Assembly: GCF_013415845.1 (NCBI RefSeq)
Contig: NZ_CP058907.1
Coordinates: forward strand, 4,786,001-4,850,000
Direction: 5' to 3'
DNA from: Rhodopseudomonas palustris
Lineage (GTDB): Bacteria; Pseudomonadota; Alphaproteobacteria; Rhizobiales; Xanthobacteraceae
DNA length: 64,000 nt
Under the pieces are notes generated by a model. That model made no database searches, was not told the origin of the DNA, and saw only the letters and a list, made by a program, of their open reading frames with translations. The translations under genes were made by a program, and so were the position numbers. Of this stretch, positions 54,806-63,684 are shown one piece after another. How positions within the stretch are numbered: position 1 is the first letter of the stretch; each line of letters starts with the position of its first letter.

Positions 54806-55471
54806 CTACCCGCGCGCCTCGGCCCGATCGTGCAGCACGGCGCTGAGCCGGCCCGGGTGGACCTCGATGGTGCGGTCGTAACTGATCAGGCCCAATTTTC
54901 GGAACTTGTTCATGAAGTAGCTGACGCGCGACCGCGTTGTGCCGATCATCTCAGCCAGCGTCTCCTGGCTGATGTGCGGCGCGATCGGTTGCGGCTCGCC
55001 GCCCTCCTCGAAATCTGCAAGCCGCAGCAGCAGCCGGGCCAGCCGTTTCTCGCTGCAGTTGAGCAGCTGATCGAGCAGATCCTCTTCGATGCGGCGATTG
55101 CGCAGCAACAGATGCCGCACGAAGAGTTCGGCGAAATCCGGCTGCGCCCGCAGCGTCTCGATCAGCCGGGTGCTGGGAATCGCCGCGACCAGGCAGTCCT
55201 GCATCGCGATGGTGGTGGTGGTACGCGTCGCCTCGCCGACCAGACAGCCGTCGCCGAAGAACTGCCCCGGCGCCACCATGCCGGTCGCTGCCTCTTTGCC
55301 CTGGGCCGACAGCACCACGACTTTGATCCGTCCCTGCAGCAGCAAGTACACGCTATCGGCTTCATCGCCCTGCGCGAAGATCGTCTGGTTCTTGGCAAAT
55401 TTGGCGATCGAATTGCCCGGGCCGAGCTTGCGCAGCAGGTCGCGGGGATCGAAACCGAGCTCCAGCTTCAT
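54806..55471 (-). CDS. Crp/Fnr-family transcription regulator
   Basis: A 221-aa regulator starting at 55471 with GGAGG five bases before the ATG. The cyclic-nucleotide-binding-like domain has NQTIFAQGDEADSVYLLLQG and QFFGDGCLVGEATRTTTTIA. The C-terminal winged helix has SQETLAEMIGTTRSRVSYFM NKFRKLG. The N-terminal cysteine cluster of Fnr is absent, so no iron-sulfur sensing is expected. The effector and targets are unknown. It has no evident operon partner. Confidence 0.9.
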   Translation of the reverse strand: MKLELGFDPRDLLRKLGPGNSIAKFAKNQTIFAQGDEADSVYLLLQGRIKVVVLSAQGKEAATGMVAPGQFFGDGCLVGEATRTTTTIAMQDCLVAAIPSTRLIETLRAQPDFAELFVRHLLLRNRRIEEDLLDQLLNCSEKRLARLLLRLADFEEGGEPQPIAPHISQETLAEMIGTTRSRVSYFMNKFRKLGLISYDRTIEVHPGRLSAVLHDRAEARG

Positions 55472-55649
55472 CGTCGCCTCCACGTGTCGGCCGGCGTCGA
55501 CCACGCCGACCCAGGTCATCGACCCAAGTCGCCGCAGAATAGACCGCAGAAGGCTGAATTCACTGGTAAATTCAATTTCCTCGGGATGCTACGGGAAGGC
55601 TGCACGATCGCACTCGTGCAGCGCCCTGGTGCATCCTCCGAAGCTTCGA

Positions 55650-56063
55650 TCAGACCACGGGTGTGGTGCGCTCATCACTCCACGACAGGCCGAACTGATC
55701 CAGCCCGTCGGCCAGGTAATCGCCGAGCAGCGGCTCACCGAGCAGGTAACGCGCGGTGCGGCCGTTGCGGCCCTCGGCAGCCTCGCGGCGCAGATCGTCC
55801 CATTCCTCGATGCTGCCGTCGCCGCGGCCGAGCCGCATCAAGGCCACCAGGTCGATCTGCTCTTCTTCGGTCATCGCGGCAATGAAGCCGCTGATCTCCT
55901 GCACCACGGGATCGTCGCCGGTATCCTCCAGCACATCGACCATGTCGTCGTCGGCACCGTTCGACCCGGAGTCGGCGTCGCTCTCGCCTTCCTTGACGTC
56001 GAATTCGCGCGCCTTCTCGATCAGAAACGCGACCTTGTCGGTCGAAATAGCGAGTTCGGGCAT
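55650..56063 (-). CDS. DUF3775-type protein
   Basis: A 137-aa acidic protein starting at 56063 (MPELAISTDKVAFLIEKARE), with a ribosome-binding site (GGAGGAAG). It has an acidic middle (VKEGESDADSGSNGADDD) and the segments GFIAAMTEEEQIDLVALMRL and WDDLRREAAEGRNGRTARYL LGEPLL. The features fit DUF3775, a family without known function. It diverges from the MBL-fold gene at 56204. Confidence 0.8.
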   Translation of the reverse strand: MPELAISTDKVAFLIEKAREFDVKEGESDADSGSNGADDDMVDVLEDTGDDPVVQEISGFIAAMTEEEQIDLVALMRLGRGDGSIEEWDDLRREAAEGRNGRTARYLLGEPLLGDYLADGLDQFGLSWSDERTTPVV

Positions 56064-56203
56064 GGTTCTTCCTCCGGCGTGGTGCGGGACTTTCGTCACG
56101 GCCCGCGCGCGAACTAACGCACTGCAGCGCGAGATGATCCATTGCGCCTCAAACGCAAAACCCGCATGTTCGGGCAAAACAAAGAGCCCGGGAGAAACGT
56201 GGG

Positions 56204-57052
56204 ATGGTCTGGACCATCGGCAAGGTCAAAATCACAAAAATCGTCGAGATGGAATTGACCGGAGGCACCCGGTTCATCCTGCCGCAAGCCACCCCTCAGG
56301 AAATCCAGGCCATGCCGTGGCTGATACCGCAGTTCGCCAGCCCCGAGGGCCGGCTGACGATGTCGGTGCACAGCTGGGTGGTGGAAACGCCGAGCCGCCG
56401 GATCTTGGTCGACACCTGCATCGGCAATGACAAGCAGGGCCGCGGCGTGCCGCATTGGAACGGTCTGGACAAGCCCTACCTGCAGGATCTCGCCCGTGCC
56501 GGCTATCCGGCGGACAGCATCGACACGGTGATCTGCACCCATCTGCACGTCGATCACGTCGGCTGGAACACCAGGCTGGTCGACGGACAATGGGTGCCGA
56601 CCTTCCCCAACGCACGCTATCTGTTCGGTCGCATCGAGTACGAGTACTGGAAGACGCATGCGACCGACGCGGCTCACGCCGCGGTGTTCGCCGACTCGGT
56701 CGAGCCGGTGATCGATGCCGGCGTCGTCGATCTGGTCGCGAGTGACGCCGAGATCGCCGATGAGATCACTTTGATCCCGACGCCGGGCCACAGCCCGGGC
56801 CACGTCGCACTGCACATTCGCTCCGATGGCGAAGAGGCGGTGCTGTCGGGCGACGTCGCGCACCATCCCTGCCAGATGGTGCGGCTGGACTGGTCGTCGA
56901 GCTTCGATTCCGACGCGCTGCAGTCGATCGAAACGCGGCGGCGACTGTTCTCGCGCTTCGCCGATACGCCCGCTCTGCTGTTCGGCGGGCATTTCGGCCC
57001 CGGCCGGATCGTGCGCGACGGCGACGCTTTCCGGCTTGTGGCGCAGCCATGA
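56204..57052 (+). CDS. MBL-fold metallohydrolase
   Basis: A 282-aa metallo-beta-lactamase-fold hydrolase. The metal-binding motif H-x-H-x-D-H is HLHVDH (residues 113-118) in ICTHLHVDHVGWNT. Further histidines and acids are in TPGHSPGHVALHI, SGDVAHHPCQM and FGGHFGPG. The opening KITKIVEMELTGGTRFILPQ ATPQE is common in the AHL-lactonase-like branch. The substrate is not known: a lactone, ester or thioester may be cleaved. A signal peptide is absent. RBS: GAGAAACGTGGG just before the start. Confidence 0.88.
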   Translation: MVWTIGKVKITKIVEMELTGGTRFILPQATPQEIQAMPWLIPQFASPEGRLTMSVHSWVVETPSRRILVDTCIGNDKQGRGVPHWNGLDKPYLQDLARAGYPADSIDTVICTHLHVDHVGWNTRLVDGQWVPTFPNARYLFGRIEYEYWKTHATDAAHAAVFADSVEPVIDAGVVDLVASDAEIADEITLIPTPGHSPGHVALHIRSDGEEAVLSGDVAHHPCQMVRLDWSSSFDSDALQSIETRRRLFSRFADTPALLFGGHFGPGRIVRDGDAFRLVAQP

Positions 57053-57161
57053 CAAGTCACCGCGACGGCGCGCATGGCGTGCCGGCGCCTGCATGTATTG
57101 AATTCGACTCACTACTGATCCATCACTTAGGCAGCCTGAAGAACTGCGGAGGACACGCGGG

Positions 57162-58004
57162 ATGAAGCTCGTTCGTTATGGTGCTATCGGCCACGAGAAG
57201 CCTGGTCTGATCGATAAAGACGGCCAGCTTCGCGATCTGTCCGGACAGATCGCCGACCTCGCAGGCGACGCGTTTTCGCCCGCAGGCCTCGCCAAACTCG
57301 GTGCGCTCGATGTCGCCGGACTCCCAGCCGTGCCCGGCCATCCGCGGCTGGGCTCGCCGGTCGGCGGAGCGCCGAAGTTCATCGCGATCGGCCTGAACTA
57401 CGCCGACCACGCCGCCGAGGCCAACATGCCGATCCCGGCCGAACCGATCGTGTTCATGAAGGCGATCAACTCGCTGTGCGGACCGAACGACGATGTCGAG
57501 AAGCCGCGCGGCTCGACCAAGCTCGATTGGGAAGTCGAACTTGCGGTGATCATCGGCACCCGTGCCAAATATGTCACCGAGGCCGATGCGCTGAACTACG
57601 TCGCCGGCTACGCGGTGTGCAACGACGTCTCCGAGCGAAACTTCCAGCTCGAGCGGGCCGGGCAGTGGACCAAGGGCAAGTCGCACGACACCTTCGGCCC
57701 GCTCGGTCCGTGGGTCGCCACCAAGGACGAGATCGCCGACGTCCACAAGCTCGGGATGTGGCTCGACGTCAACGGCCAGCGCCGTCAGACCGGCTCAACC
57801 GCAACGATGATCTTCAACGTGCCGAAGATCGTGTCGTATCTGTCGGAGCTGATGACGCTGATGCCCGGCGACATCATCACCACCGGCACGCCGCCCGGCG
57901 TCGGCACCGGGATGAAGCCGCCTCAGTACCTCAACGTCGGCGACGTCGTCACCCTCGGGATCGAGGGGCTCGGCGAGCAGAAACAAACCATCGTGGCGGC
58001 GTAA
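57162..58004 (+). CDS. Fumarylacetoacetate hydrolase-family enzyme
   Basis: A 280-aa FAH-fold enzyme, start preceded by GCGGAGG. The metal-binding segments are GLNYADHAAEANMPIPAEP, LDWEVELAVIIGTRAKYV and AVCNDVSERNFQLERAGQWT KGKSHDTFGPLGPW. The end has TGTPPGVGTGMKPPQYLNVG. Members include 2-keto-4-pentenoate hydratases, ureidoglycolate lyases and acylpyruvases, with Mg or Mn at the active site. The specific reaction is uncertain. Followed by a dispersed repeat and a GST gene. Confidence 0.9.
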   Translation: MKLVRYGAIGHEKPGLIDKDGQLRDLSGQIADLAGDAFSPAGLAKLGALDVAGLPAVPGHPRLGSPVGGAPKFIAIGLNYADHAAEANMPIPAEPIVFMKAINSLCGPNDDVEKPRGSTKLDWEVELAVIIGTRAKYVTEADALNYVAGYAVCNDVSERNFQLERAGQWTKGKSHDTFGPLGPWVATKDEIADVHKLGMWLDVNGQRRQTGSTATMIFNVPKIVSYLSELMTLMPGDIITTGTPPGVGTGMKPPQYLNVGDVVTLGIEGLGEQKQTIVAA

Positions 58005-58028
58005 GCCGCTGATACACGCCTCTCCTTC

Positions 58029-58069
58029 GTCATTCCGGGATGCGCACTTCGTTCGCGCCCCGGAATGAC
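58029..58069. repeat. Dispersed palindromic repeat, single-hairpin copy
   Basis: GTCATTCCGGG (58029-58039) pairs with CCCGGAATGAC (58059-58069). The inner part ATGCGCACTTCGTTCGCGC forms a loose loop. It shares the outer arms with the copies at 8934 and 52812. Confidence 0.82.
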
Positions 58070-58122
58070 AGAAGATAGATTGACCAGGCTTGCGACCAAG
58101 TCGTTCCTCTCAGGAGCATCAC

Positions 58123-58740
58123 ATGAAGCTGTATTTTTCGCCGTCCTCGCCGTTCGCCCGCAAGGTGCGGATCGCGGCGATCGAACTCGGGCTGATCGAC
58201 CGGATCGAGTTCTTGTCGGCGACCGTGATCCCGGCGCAGGCCAATGAGCCGTACATGCGGGACGTCAACCCGCTGAAGAAACTGCCGGCGCTGATCCTCG
58301 ACAATGGCGAGGTGATCGTCGACTCCTACGTGATCGCCGAATATCTCGACGACCTCGCCGGCGGCGGCAAGCTGATCCCGGCGTCGGGCGCGGAGCGCTG
58401 GCGGGTGAAGAGCGATCACTCGCTGCTGCAGGGCATGCTGGATTCGATGCTGCTGTGCCGCTACGAGAAGCTGGTGCGGCCGAAGGACTTGTTCTGGCAG
58501 GGCTGGTACGACGATCACTGGGCGCGCGCCTGGGCCGGCATGGCGCGGTTCGACCGCGACACCGCGATGCTGAACGGGCCGCTGACGATCGCCCAGATCG
58601 CGCTCACCTGCGTGCTCGGCTACGCCGACTTCCGCTTCGCAGACTGCGGCTGGCGCGCGGCCTACCCCAACCTCGATGCGTTCTTCCAGCGGATGTCGGA
58701 GCGCGAGTCGGTGAAGGTGTCGGTGCCGCCGGCGGCCTGA
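58123..58740 (+). CDS. Glutathione S-transferase-family protein
   Basis: A 205-aa GST starting at 58123 (MKLYFSPSSPFARKVRIAAI, with GGAG before). The thioredoxin-like N-terminal domain includes PLKKLPALILDNGEVIVDSY VIAEYLDD, with the cis-Pro and the E/S glutathione-binding residues. The helical C-terminal domain has NGPLTIAQIALTCVLGYADF. The family acts in conjugation, dehalogenation or isomerisation with glutathione; no specific substrate is visible. It converges with the ogt gene. Confidence 0.9.
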   Translation: MKLYFSPSSPFARKVRIAAIELGLIDRIEFLSATVIPAQANEPYMRDVNPLKKLPALILDNGEVIVDSYVIAEYLDDLAGGGKLIPASGAERWRVKSDHSLLQGMLDSMLLCRYEKLVRPKDLFWQGWYDDHWARAWAGMARFDRDTAMLNGPLTIAQIALTCVLGYADFRFADCGWRAAYPNLDAFFQRMSERESVKVSVPPAA

Positions 58741-58751
58741 ACGCGACCTGC

Positions 58752-59303
58752 TCAGTCGAACAGGCTCGGCGTGTAGTTGACCGCCGCGCCTTCGATCGCC
58801 AGCAGCTTCAGCTTGGTGGCGACGCCGCCATTGGCCGAGAACCCGCCGGGCTTGTCCCCGGCGGCGAGCACGCGGTGGCACGGCACGATGATCGGGCACG
58901 GATTGCGCCCCAAAGCCTGTCCGACCTCGCGCGACAGCTCGACGCCGCCGAGCTGCTTGGCGATATCGCCATAGGTCAGCGTCTTGCCGGCCGGAATGCC
59001 ACGGGCGATGTCATAGACCCGGCGCTGAAACGCCGAGGTGCCGTCGAGATCGAGCGGAATGTCGGCGAAATCGGTCGCGGCACCTGCGAGCAGGGCGACG
59101 ATGCCATCGATCGCACGCTGCACGTCAACCGTCGGCGCCGCTTCGACGCTGTCGGGATGACGCTGGGTGATGCGGGCACGGGTCTGTGCTTCGGTCGGCT
59201 GCGGCAACTGCACCGCAACGATCCCACGCACGCCCCAAACGATGCCACAACGGCCGATCGCTGTATCGAACAGGGCGTGGCTGTGCTGGCTCAAGGGCAT
59301 CAT
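58752..59303 (-). CDS. ogt: Methylated-DNA--protein-cysteine methyltransferase
   Basis: A 183-aa DNA-repair protein that removes the alkyl group from O6-alkylguanine by transfer to its own cysteine. The start at 59303 gives MMPLSQHSHALFDTAIGRCG. The conserved part reads TLTYGDIAKQLG, ALGRNPCPIIVPCHRV, with the acceptor Cys in PCHRV, then GGFSANGGVATKLKLLAIEG. No Ada N-terminal domain is present. It protects DNA from alkylation damage. Confidence 0.94.
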   Translation of the reverse strand: MMPLSQHSHALFDTAIGRCGIVWGVRGIVAVQLPQPTEAQTRARITQRHPDSVEAAPTVDVQRAIDGIVALLAGAATDFADIPLDLDGTSAFQRRVYDIARGIPAGKTLTYGDIAKQLGGVELSREVGQALGRNPCPIIVPCHRVLAAGDKPGGFSANGGVATKLKLLAIEGAAVNYTPSLFD

Positions 59304-59346
59304 AGCACCGAGATTACGCCCGCCGCGGGCGGTCGGCCACCCGATT

Positions 59347-59895
59347 TCAATCCGCCGGGACGTGCTGCTCCAGACGGGCGGCAACCGTGGCCAGCAGTTT
59401 TTTCGGATCCGCCGGCAGCACATGGGCGCGGGCCGGATCGAAATCGTAGGCGATGTGATAGGCGTCGTGCTGGTCCTGGGTCAGGAACCACAGCTCGGTG
59501 CGGGAGGCCGCGGCGAACACGCCGCGCTCCAACGCCAGCCGGATTCGCTGCCGCGGCGGCCAGGCCCACAGCCGATCACGCAGAATCGCCGCGTCGTCGG
59601 CGACGTAATGAAAATCGGCGCCGGGCACCAACTCGAACGACAGCAGCGCATCCGGTTGATGCGTGCGGCGGTGCTCGCGGACCGCGCGTGCGAAATTACG
59701 TGCCCGGCGGTGGTTGGTCAGCCCCCTCGCCTTCACTTGAACGACCGCGATGCGGTCGAGCGGCTCGGGCGACGGGATCGTGGTGACGATGGTGACGTCG
59801 TGGCCGCGACCGGCAAGATGGCGCGCGATAGCGATGCAATCGCGTTCTTTGCCGCTCTGCTTTTCGAGTTGGAAGACCGCCAGCAAGATTTTCAT
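59347..59895 (-). CDS. WaaG-like glycosyltransferase, N-terminal domain only
   Basis: A 182-aa protein that matches only the N-terminal half of GT-B glycosyltransferases like WaaG. Matching segments are the opening EKQSGKERDCIAIARHLAGR, VVQVKARGLTNHRRARNFAR, LLSFELVPGADFHYVADDAA and LWFLTQDQHDAYHIAYDFDP. The last reaches the interdomain LP and then ends with about 22 further residues. The nucleotide-sugar-binding C-terminal domain (about 190 residues) is missing; the sequence after it goes to the ogt gene. It may be a decayed gene or a single-domain protein with a non-catalytic role. The frame itself is intact. Confidence 0.75.
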   Translation of the reverse strand: MKILLAVFQLEKQSGKERDCIAIARHLAGRGHDVTIVTTIPSPEPLDRIAVVQVKARGLTNHRRARNFARAVREHRRTHQPDALLSFELVPGADFHYVADDAAILRDRLWAWPPRQRIRLALERGVFAAASRTELWFLTQDQHDAYHIAYDFDPARAHVLPADPKKLLATVAARLEQHVPAD

Positions 59896-60006
59896 GACGC
59901 GGCGGTTGGTTCGCGACCGGTCGGGGTGACTTGACCGGGGGCTTATAGCGCGCCGGATCGGCGCGGCGCAACATTTCGGCCGCCGGGCTGATCCCCGACG
60001 TCGGCG

Positions 60007-61152
60007 TCAGCCGACCTTGGCGCGGGCCGCACGCTGCATCCGCTTGTGCCGGCGGCGCGACAGATACAGCAGAACGCCGGTCACCCCGAACAATGGCATC
60101 GCCGCCGCCGCCAGCATGAACAGCACCTGACCGGGCCAGCCGAAAATGCTGCCGCGGTGGATGTCGAGCACGCGCGCCAATACCTTTTCGCCGATCGTCT
60201 TGGCGGCATAGATGTCGGCGGACAGGATTTGGCCGGTCCGACCGTCGATCCGGAATTCGTCATGCGCGCCGTCTCGGGCATCGGTCAGCCAGGCGCGGAC
60301 CCGCACGGTGCCGTCGCGGCCTGACGGCAGCGTCAGGCGTGCGGCCTCGAACCTGTCGCCACGCTCGGCCACGAGTGTCGCCCAGACGCGATCCAGCGAA
60401 ATTGCGGCGGACGGCGCCGCAGTGACGGCAGCACGGTTCGGAGGCTGCGTCGTGACTGGCGATCGTGCCAGAAGCCAGGTTGCGGCGGTCTTGTACCAGT
60501 CGAACGACCACCACAGACCGGTCAGCGTCATGATCAAATAGAGCAGCAACACCCAGGTTCCGATGACGGCGTGCAGCGACCGGTGCAGCCCGCGTCCGTG
60601 CAACTGCCAATGTGGCTTCAGCCAGACCTTGATGCTGCCGGGACGATGCGGCCATCGCAGCACCAGCCCGGTCAGCAGCATGGCCAGCAATCCGAGTGCG
60701 GCAACGCCGGTGATCGTCCGGCCGTAACCGTTGCCGTCGCCCGGCAACAGCAGCCAGCGGTGCAGCTTGCGGACCGTCGCAAAGAACGCGTCGGCGGCCG
60801 GATGACCGAGGCTTTCGCCGGTGTAGGGATCGAGATAGAGCGGGACCGGCCGGGTGTGGTCCGGCTTGCGCGCGAACCGGACCTCGGCGGCGGACGCCGC
60901 GCTGCGCGGCATCGTGATCGACGCGACCGGATCGCCGCCGGCCTGCAGTTTCGCGATCAGCGCATCCAGCGGCATTCGCGATCCAGCGTGCGGTGCGAGG
61001 TGGACTCGGCCGGCATCCAATGCGCCGCGGATCTCATCCTCGAAACTCATCACCGCGCCGGTCAGCGCCACCAGCACCAGCACCGCCGCGAGCACCAATC
61101 CAGCGACGGAATGGAGCTGCAGCAGGATGGGCTTGAGCGCCGGCACTCGCAT
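60007..61152 (-). CDS. PepSY-associated inner-membrane protein
   Basis: A 381-aa protein of the PepSY_TM/PiuB-like family, which is often linked to iron uptake and may reduce ferric siderophore. The start at 61152 gives MRVPALKPILLQLHSVAGLV, four bases after the receptor stop. Four membrane helices are seen: GLVLAAVLVLVALTGAVMSF, ITGVAALGLLAMLLTGLVL, AVIGTWVLLLYLIMTLTGLW and VLFMLAAAAMPLFGVTGVLL. His residues near the helices (LHSVAG, LHRWLL, LHRSLHAV, DIHRG) could bind haem. It is cotranscribed with the siderophore receptor upstream. Confidence 0.87.
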   Translation of the reverse strand: MRVPALKPILLQLHSVAGLVLAAVLVLVALTGAVMSFEDEIRGALDAGRVHLAPHAGSRMPLDALIAKLQAGGDPVASITMPRSAASAAEVRFARKPDHTRPVPLYLDPYTGESLGHPAADAFFATVRKLHRWLLLPGDGNGYGRTITGVAALGLLAMLLTGLVLRWPHRPGSIKVWLKPHWQLHGRGLHRSLHAVIGTWVLLLYLIMTLTGLWWSFDWYKTAATWLLARSPVTTQPPNRAAVTAAPSAAISLDRVWATLVAERGDRFEAARLTLPSGRDGTVRVRAWLTDARDGAHDEFRIDGRTGQILSADIYAAKTIGEKVLARVLDIHRGSIFGWPGQVLFMLAAAAMPLFGVTGVLLYLSRRRHKRMQRAARAKVG

Positions 61153-61156
61153 CGAG

Positions 61157-63493
61157 CTAGAACTTGACGGTCGCGGCCAGCGAAAAACGCCGGGCATCGC
61201 CAAGCGCGACGTTCAGGGTATTCACGGCCGATGGGTAGTACACCTTGTCGAACAGGTTCTTGACGTTGAACTGGTAGATCACCGGCGTCCGCCCGTATTT
61301 GACCTCGTAGGTCGCGAACAGGTCAGCCACCGTGTAGGACGGCAACACGAACGAGTTATCGCTGTCGCCCGGCCGGTCGCCGACGTAGCGGGCGCCGCCG
61401 CCCAGGCGCAGCCGTCCCGGCAGCGCCGTCCCGAAATCATAGACGAGGAACAGCGACGCCGTGTTCATCGCGACGTTTTGCAGCCGCTTTCCGGAGAGTG
61501 CGGGATCGTCGGTGACGATGGCATCGGTGTAGCCATAGGAGGCGATCGTGCTCCAATGGTCGGTCAGCCGGCCGGTGACATCGAACTCGACGCCGCGCGA
61601 TCGAACTTTGCCGGCCGCGCGATATTCGTTGAGGCCGGTCGCTGCGTTGAACTGCGACACCAGCACGTTCTTCTTGTCGATGTCGTAGAATGCCAGCGTG
61701 CCGGACAGCCGCTTGTTGAGATCGAACTTCAGGCCCGCCTCGTATTGCGTGCCTTCCTCGGGGGCGATGTTCGAACCGATGACCAGACCGCCGCTGTTCT
61801 GCAATGGCGCGATGGTCGAGGTCGGCTGCAGCGACTGTGTGTAGCTGGCGTAGAGCGAGATTTGATCGGTGAGCTTGAAGACGGCGCCGCCGAGCGGCAG
61901 CAGCTTGTTGCCGCTGAGATCGGTGTTGGCAGTGAACGGCCGACCGCGGCCGGCGAGTTGCTCGTAGTCCATCCAGCGCACGCCGCCGATCAGGGAGAAC
62001 CGATCGGTCAGGTGCAGCGTATCCTGTGCGAAGACCGCGCGGGTCTCCAGCCGATCGGTCTGGTCGCTGTCCGACGCTGAGACCGTCGTGCCCGGACCGA
62101 CAAGGCCGTAGACTGGATTGTAGAAATTGAACGTCGGTGTCGCCTGCCGGATCAGATCCTGGCGATAGATCAGCCGTCGCTGCGCCTCGCCGCCGATCAG
62201 CACTTCGTGGCGCAGGCCGCCGAGCCAAAGATCGCCGCGCAGATAGGACGTGCCGTAGCCGACATAAGCGAGCGCACCATGGGTGCCGTCGTTGCTTCGC
62301 TTCTCGATTCCGGTGACCGGATCGACGGCGGTGATCCGAAGCTGGTTCGCCTCGTAGATCTCGCGGTTGTAGCTATAGGCGGTGGTCAGCTTCCAGGTGT
62401 CGCCGAGGCGCTGCTCGACCGAGGCCTGCAGCAGATCCGATTGTCCCCAGGTCCGGTTGAATGATTCGTCGAGGCGGCGCGTCGCCGGAATCGCCAGCGG
62501 GGCGCCCTTGACGAAGGCGGTGCCGCGGTCGAACGGATAGCTGAAATCGCGGTGCTCGTAAGAGAACTGCACCGTGGTAGACTCGCCATACCAAGCCAGC
62601 GATGGTGCGAGCAGCCGCTCGCGGTTGGCGCCGAAGTTGCGCCAATAATCCTCATCGAGTCCCGAGCCGATCACCCGATAGGCGAGACCTTGGGTGCCGA
62701 GCGGACCGGTCAGGTCGAAAATCGCATTGGCGCCATTGTGGCCGCCGCCGAAGCTCGAACCGATCACGGTGAGCGATCCGTGCTGATACAGCTCCGGCCG
62801 CTTGCTGATGGTGTTGACGACGCCGCCCGGCGACTGAATCCCGTACAGCAGCGATGCCGGCCCCTTCAGCACCTCGACGCTTTCGACCGTGGGTCCGAGG
62901 CTGCGTCCCTGCACCAACGGCATGCCGTTGCGCATGATCGAACCGTCGCGGTTTTCGCCGAAGCCACGCCGGATCACGGCATCGAACGAACCCGCCAACG
63001 TGTTGGTCTGGGTGACGCCGCTGACATTGGCGAGCGCATCGTCGAGATTGCGCGGCAATTGATCCTTGAGCACTTGCTCCGGCACGACGGCCACGGCTTG
63101 CGAGGTGTCGAGCGGCGACGCGCCGCTGCGCAGCGTCGTCGGGCTCGGCATCGCGCGGTAGCCGAGCTTGGCTTCGTTCAGTTGAGCGGCCGCGGCCGCT
63201 GCACGCTCGGCCGGGCTCGGCGGCGCGGCAATCGGCGTGCGGCGCGCCTGCCTTCTGATTGGTGCATTGGTGCTTCGTTGCGGCGCCGGCGCAGACCGCG
63301 TCGCGACCGCACGTTTCGGCGCGTCGACCGTGACGCTCGGCAGCTGCTGGGACTGCGACTGCGCGGCGGCAATTTGCGGGGCCAGTGCGGTCCAGCACAC
63401 CGCGGAGCCGACTGCGACACGGACAGCAACACTGCAGCTGGTGGTCAGGAAAGCCTGATGGGCTCGGCGGCGGGCGTCGGATCGGTCTGGCAT
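61157..63493 (-). CDS. TonB-dependent siderophore receptor
   Basis: A 778-aa outer-membrane receptor, FhuA/FpvA-like group. A signal peptide lies within the first ~45 residues (VGSAVCWTALAPQIAAAQSQ). The TonB-box region is QLPSVTVDAPKRA. The plug has AVAVVPEQVLKDQLPRNLDD ALANVSGVTQ, GENRDGSIMRNGMPL and VLKGPASLLYGIQSPGGVVN, and the barrel ends in ARRFSLAATVKF. The pattern fits ferric-siderophore receptors. The PepSY gene follows by four bases. Iron-dependent control is likely, but I could not identify a Fur or Irr site. Confidence 0.92.
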   Translation of the reverse strand: MPDRSDARRRAHQAFLTTSCSVAVRVAVGSAVCWTALAPQIAAAQSQSQQLPSVTVDAPKRAVATRSAPAPQRSTNAPIRRQARRTPIAAPPSPAERAAAAAAQLNEAKLGYRAMPSPTTLRSGASPLDTSQAVAVVPEQVLKDQLPRNLDDALANVSGVTQTNTLAGSFDAVIRRGFGENRDGSIMRNGMPLVQGRSLGPTVESVEVLKGPASLLYGIQSPGGVVNTISKRPELYQHGSLTVIGSSFGGGHNGANAIFDLTGPLGTQGLAYRVIGSGLDEDYWRNFGANRERLLAPSLAWYGESTTVQFSYEHRDFSYPFDRGTAFVKGAPLAIPATRRLDESFNRTWGQSDLLQASVEQRLGDTWKLTTAYSYNREIYEANQLRITAVDPVTGIEKRSNDGTHGALAYVGYGTSYLRGDLWLGGLRHEVLIGGEAQRRLIYRQDLIRQATPTFNFYNPVYGLVGPGTTVSASDSDQTDRLETRAVFAQDTLHLTDRFSLIGGVRWMDYEQLAGRGRPFTANTDLSGNKLLPLGGAVFKLTDQISLYASYTQSLQPTSTIAPLQNSGGLVIGSNIAPEEGTQYEAGLKFDLNKRLSGTLAFYDIDKKNVLVSQFNAATGLNEYRAAGKVRSRGVEFDVTGRLTDHWSTIASYGYTDAIVTDDPALSGKRLQNVAMNTASLFLVYDFGTALPGRLRLGGGARYVGDRPGDSDNSFVLPSYTVADLFATYEVKYGRTPVIYQFNVKNLFDKVYYPSAVNTLNVALGDARRFSLAATVKF

Positions 63494-63627
63494 GAAACCC
63501 TATTGCACTACAGCGGATGCGACCGCCTAGCAGAAGCGCCAGACCAAGAGAATGCGAGCAAGCTTGGAATCAGTCTAACGGCGAGGCCGCGCGGGCTGCA
63601 CGCGCACGCGCATGTGCCTCTACGGCA

Positions 63628-63657
63628 AACGCCGCCTCTCGATCGAAAGGCGGCGTT
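63628..63657. terminator. Hairpin AACGCCGCCT/AGGCGGCGTT
   Basis: Arms AACGCCGCCT (63628-63637) and AGGCGGCGTT (63648-63657) with a 10-base loop. It lies 28 bp after the stop of the partial gene at 63685 and should end its transcript. Only a short T-run (TTT) follows on the minus strand. Confidence 0.68.
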
Positions 63658-63684
63658 GCCAGAAAGACCGGAGGTCTCGATCGA

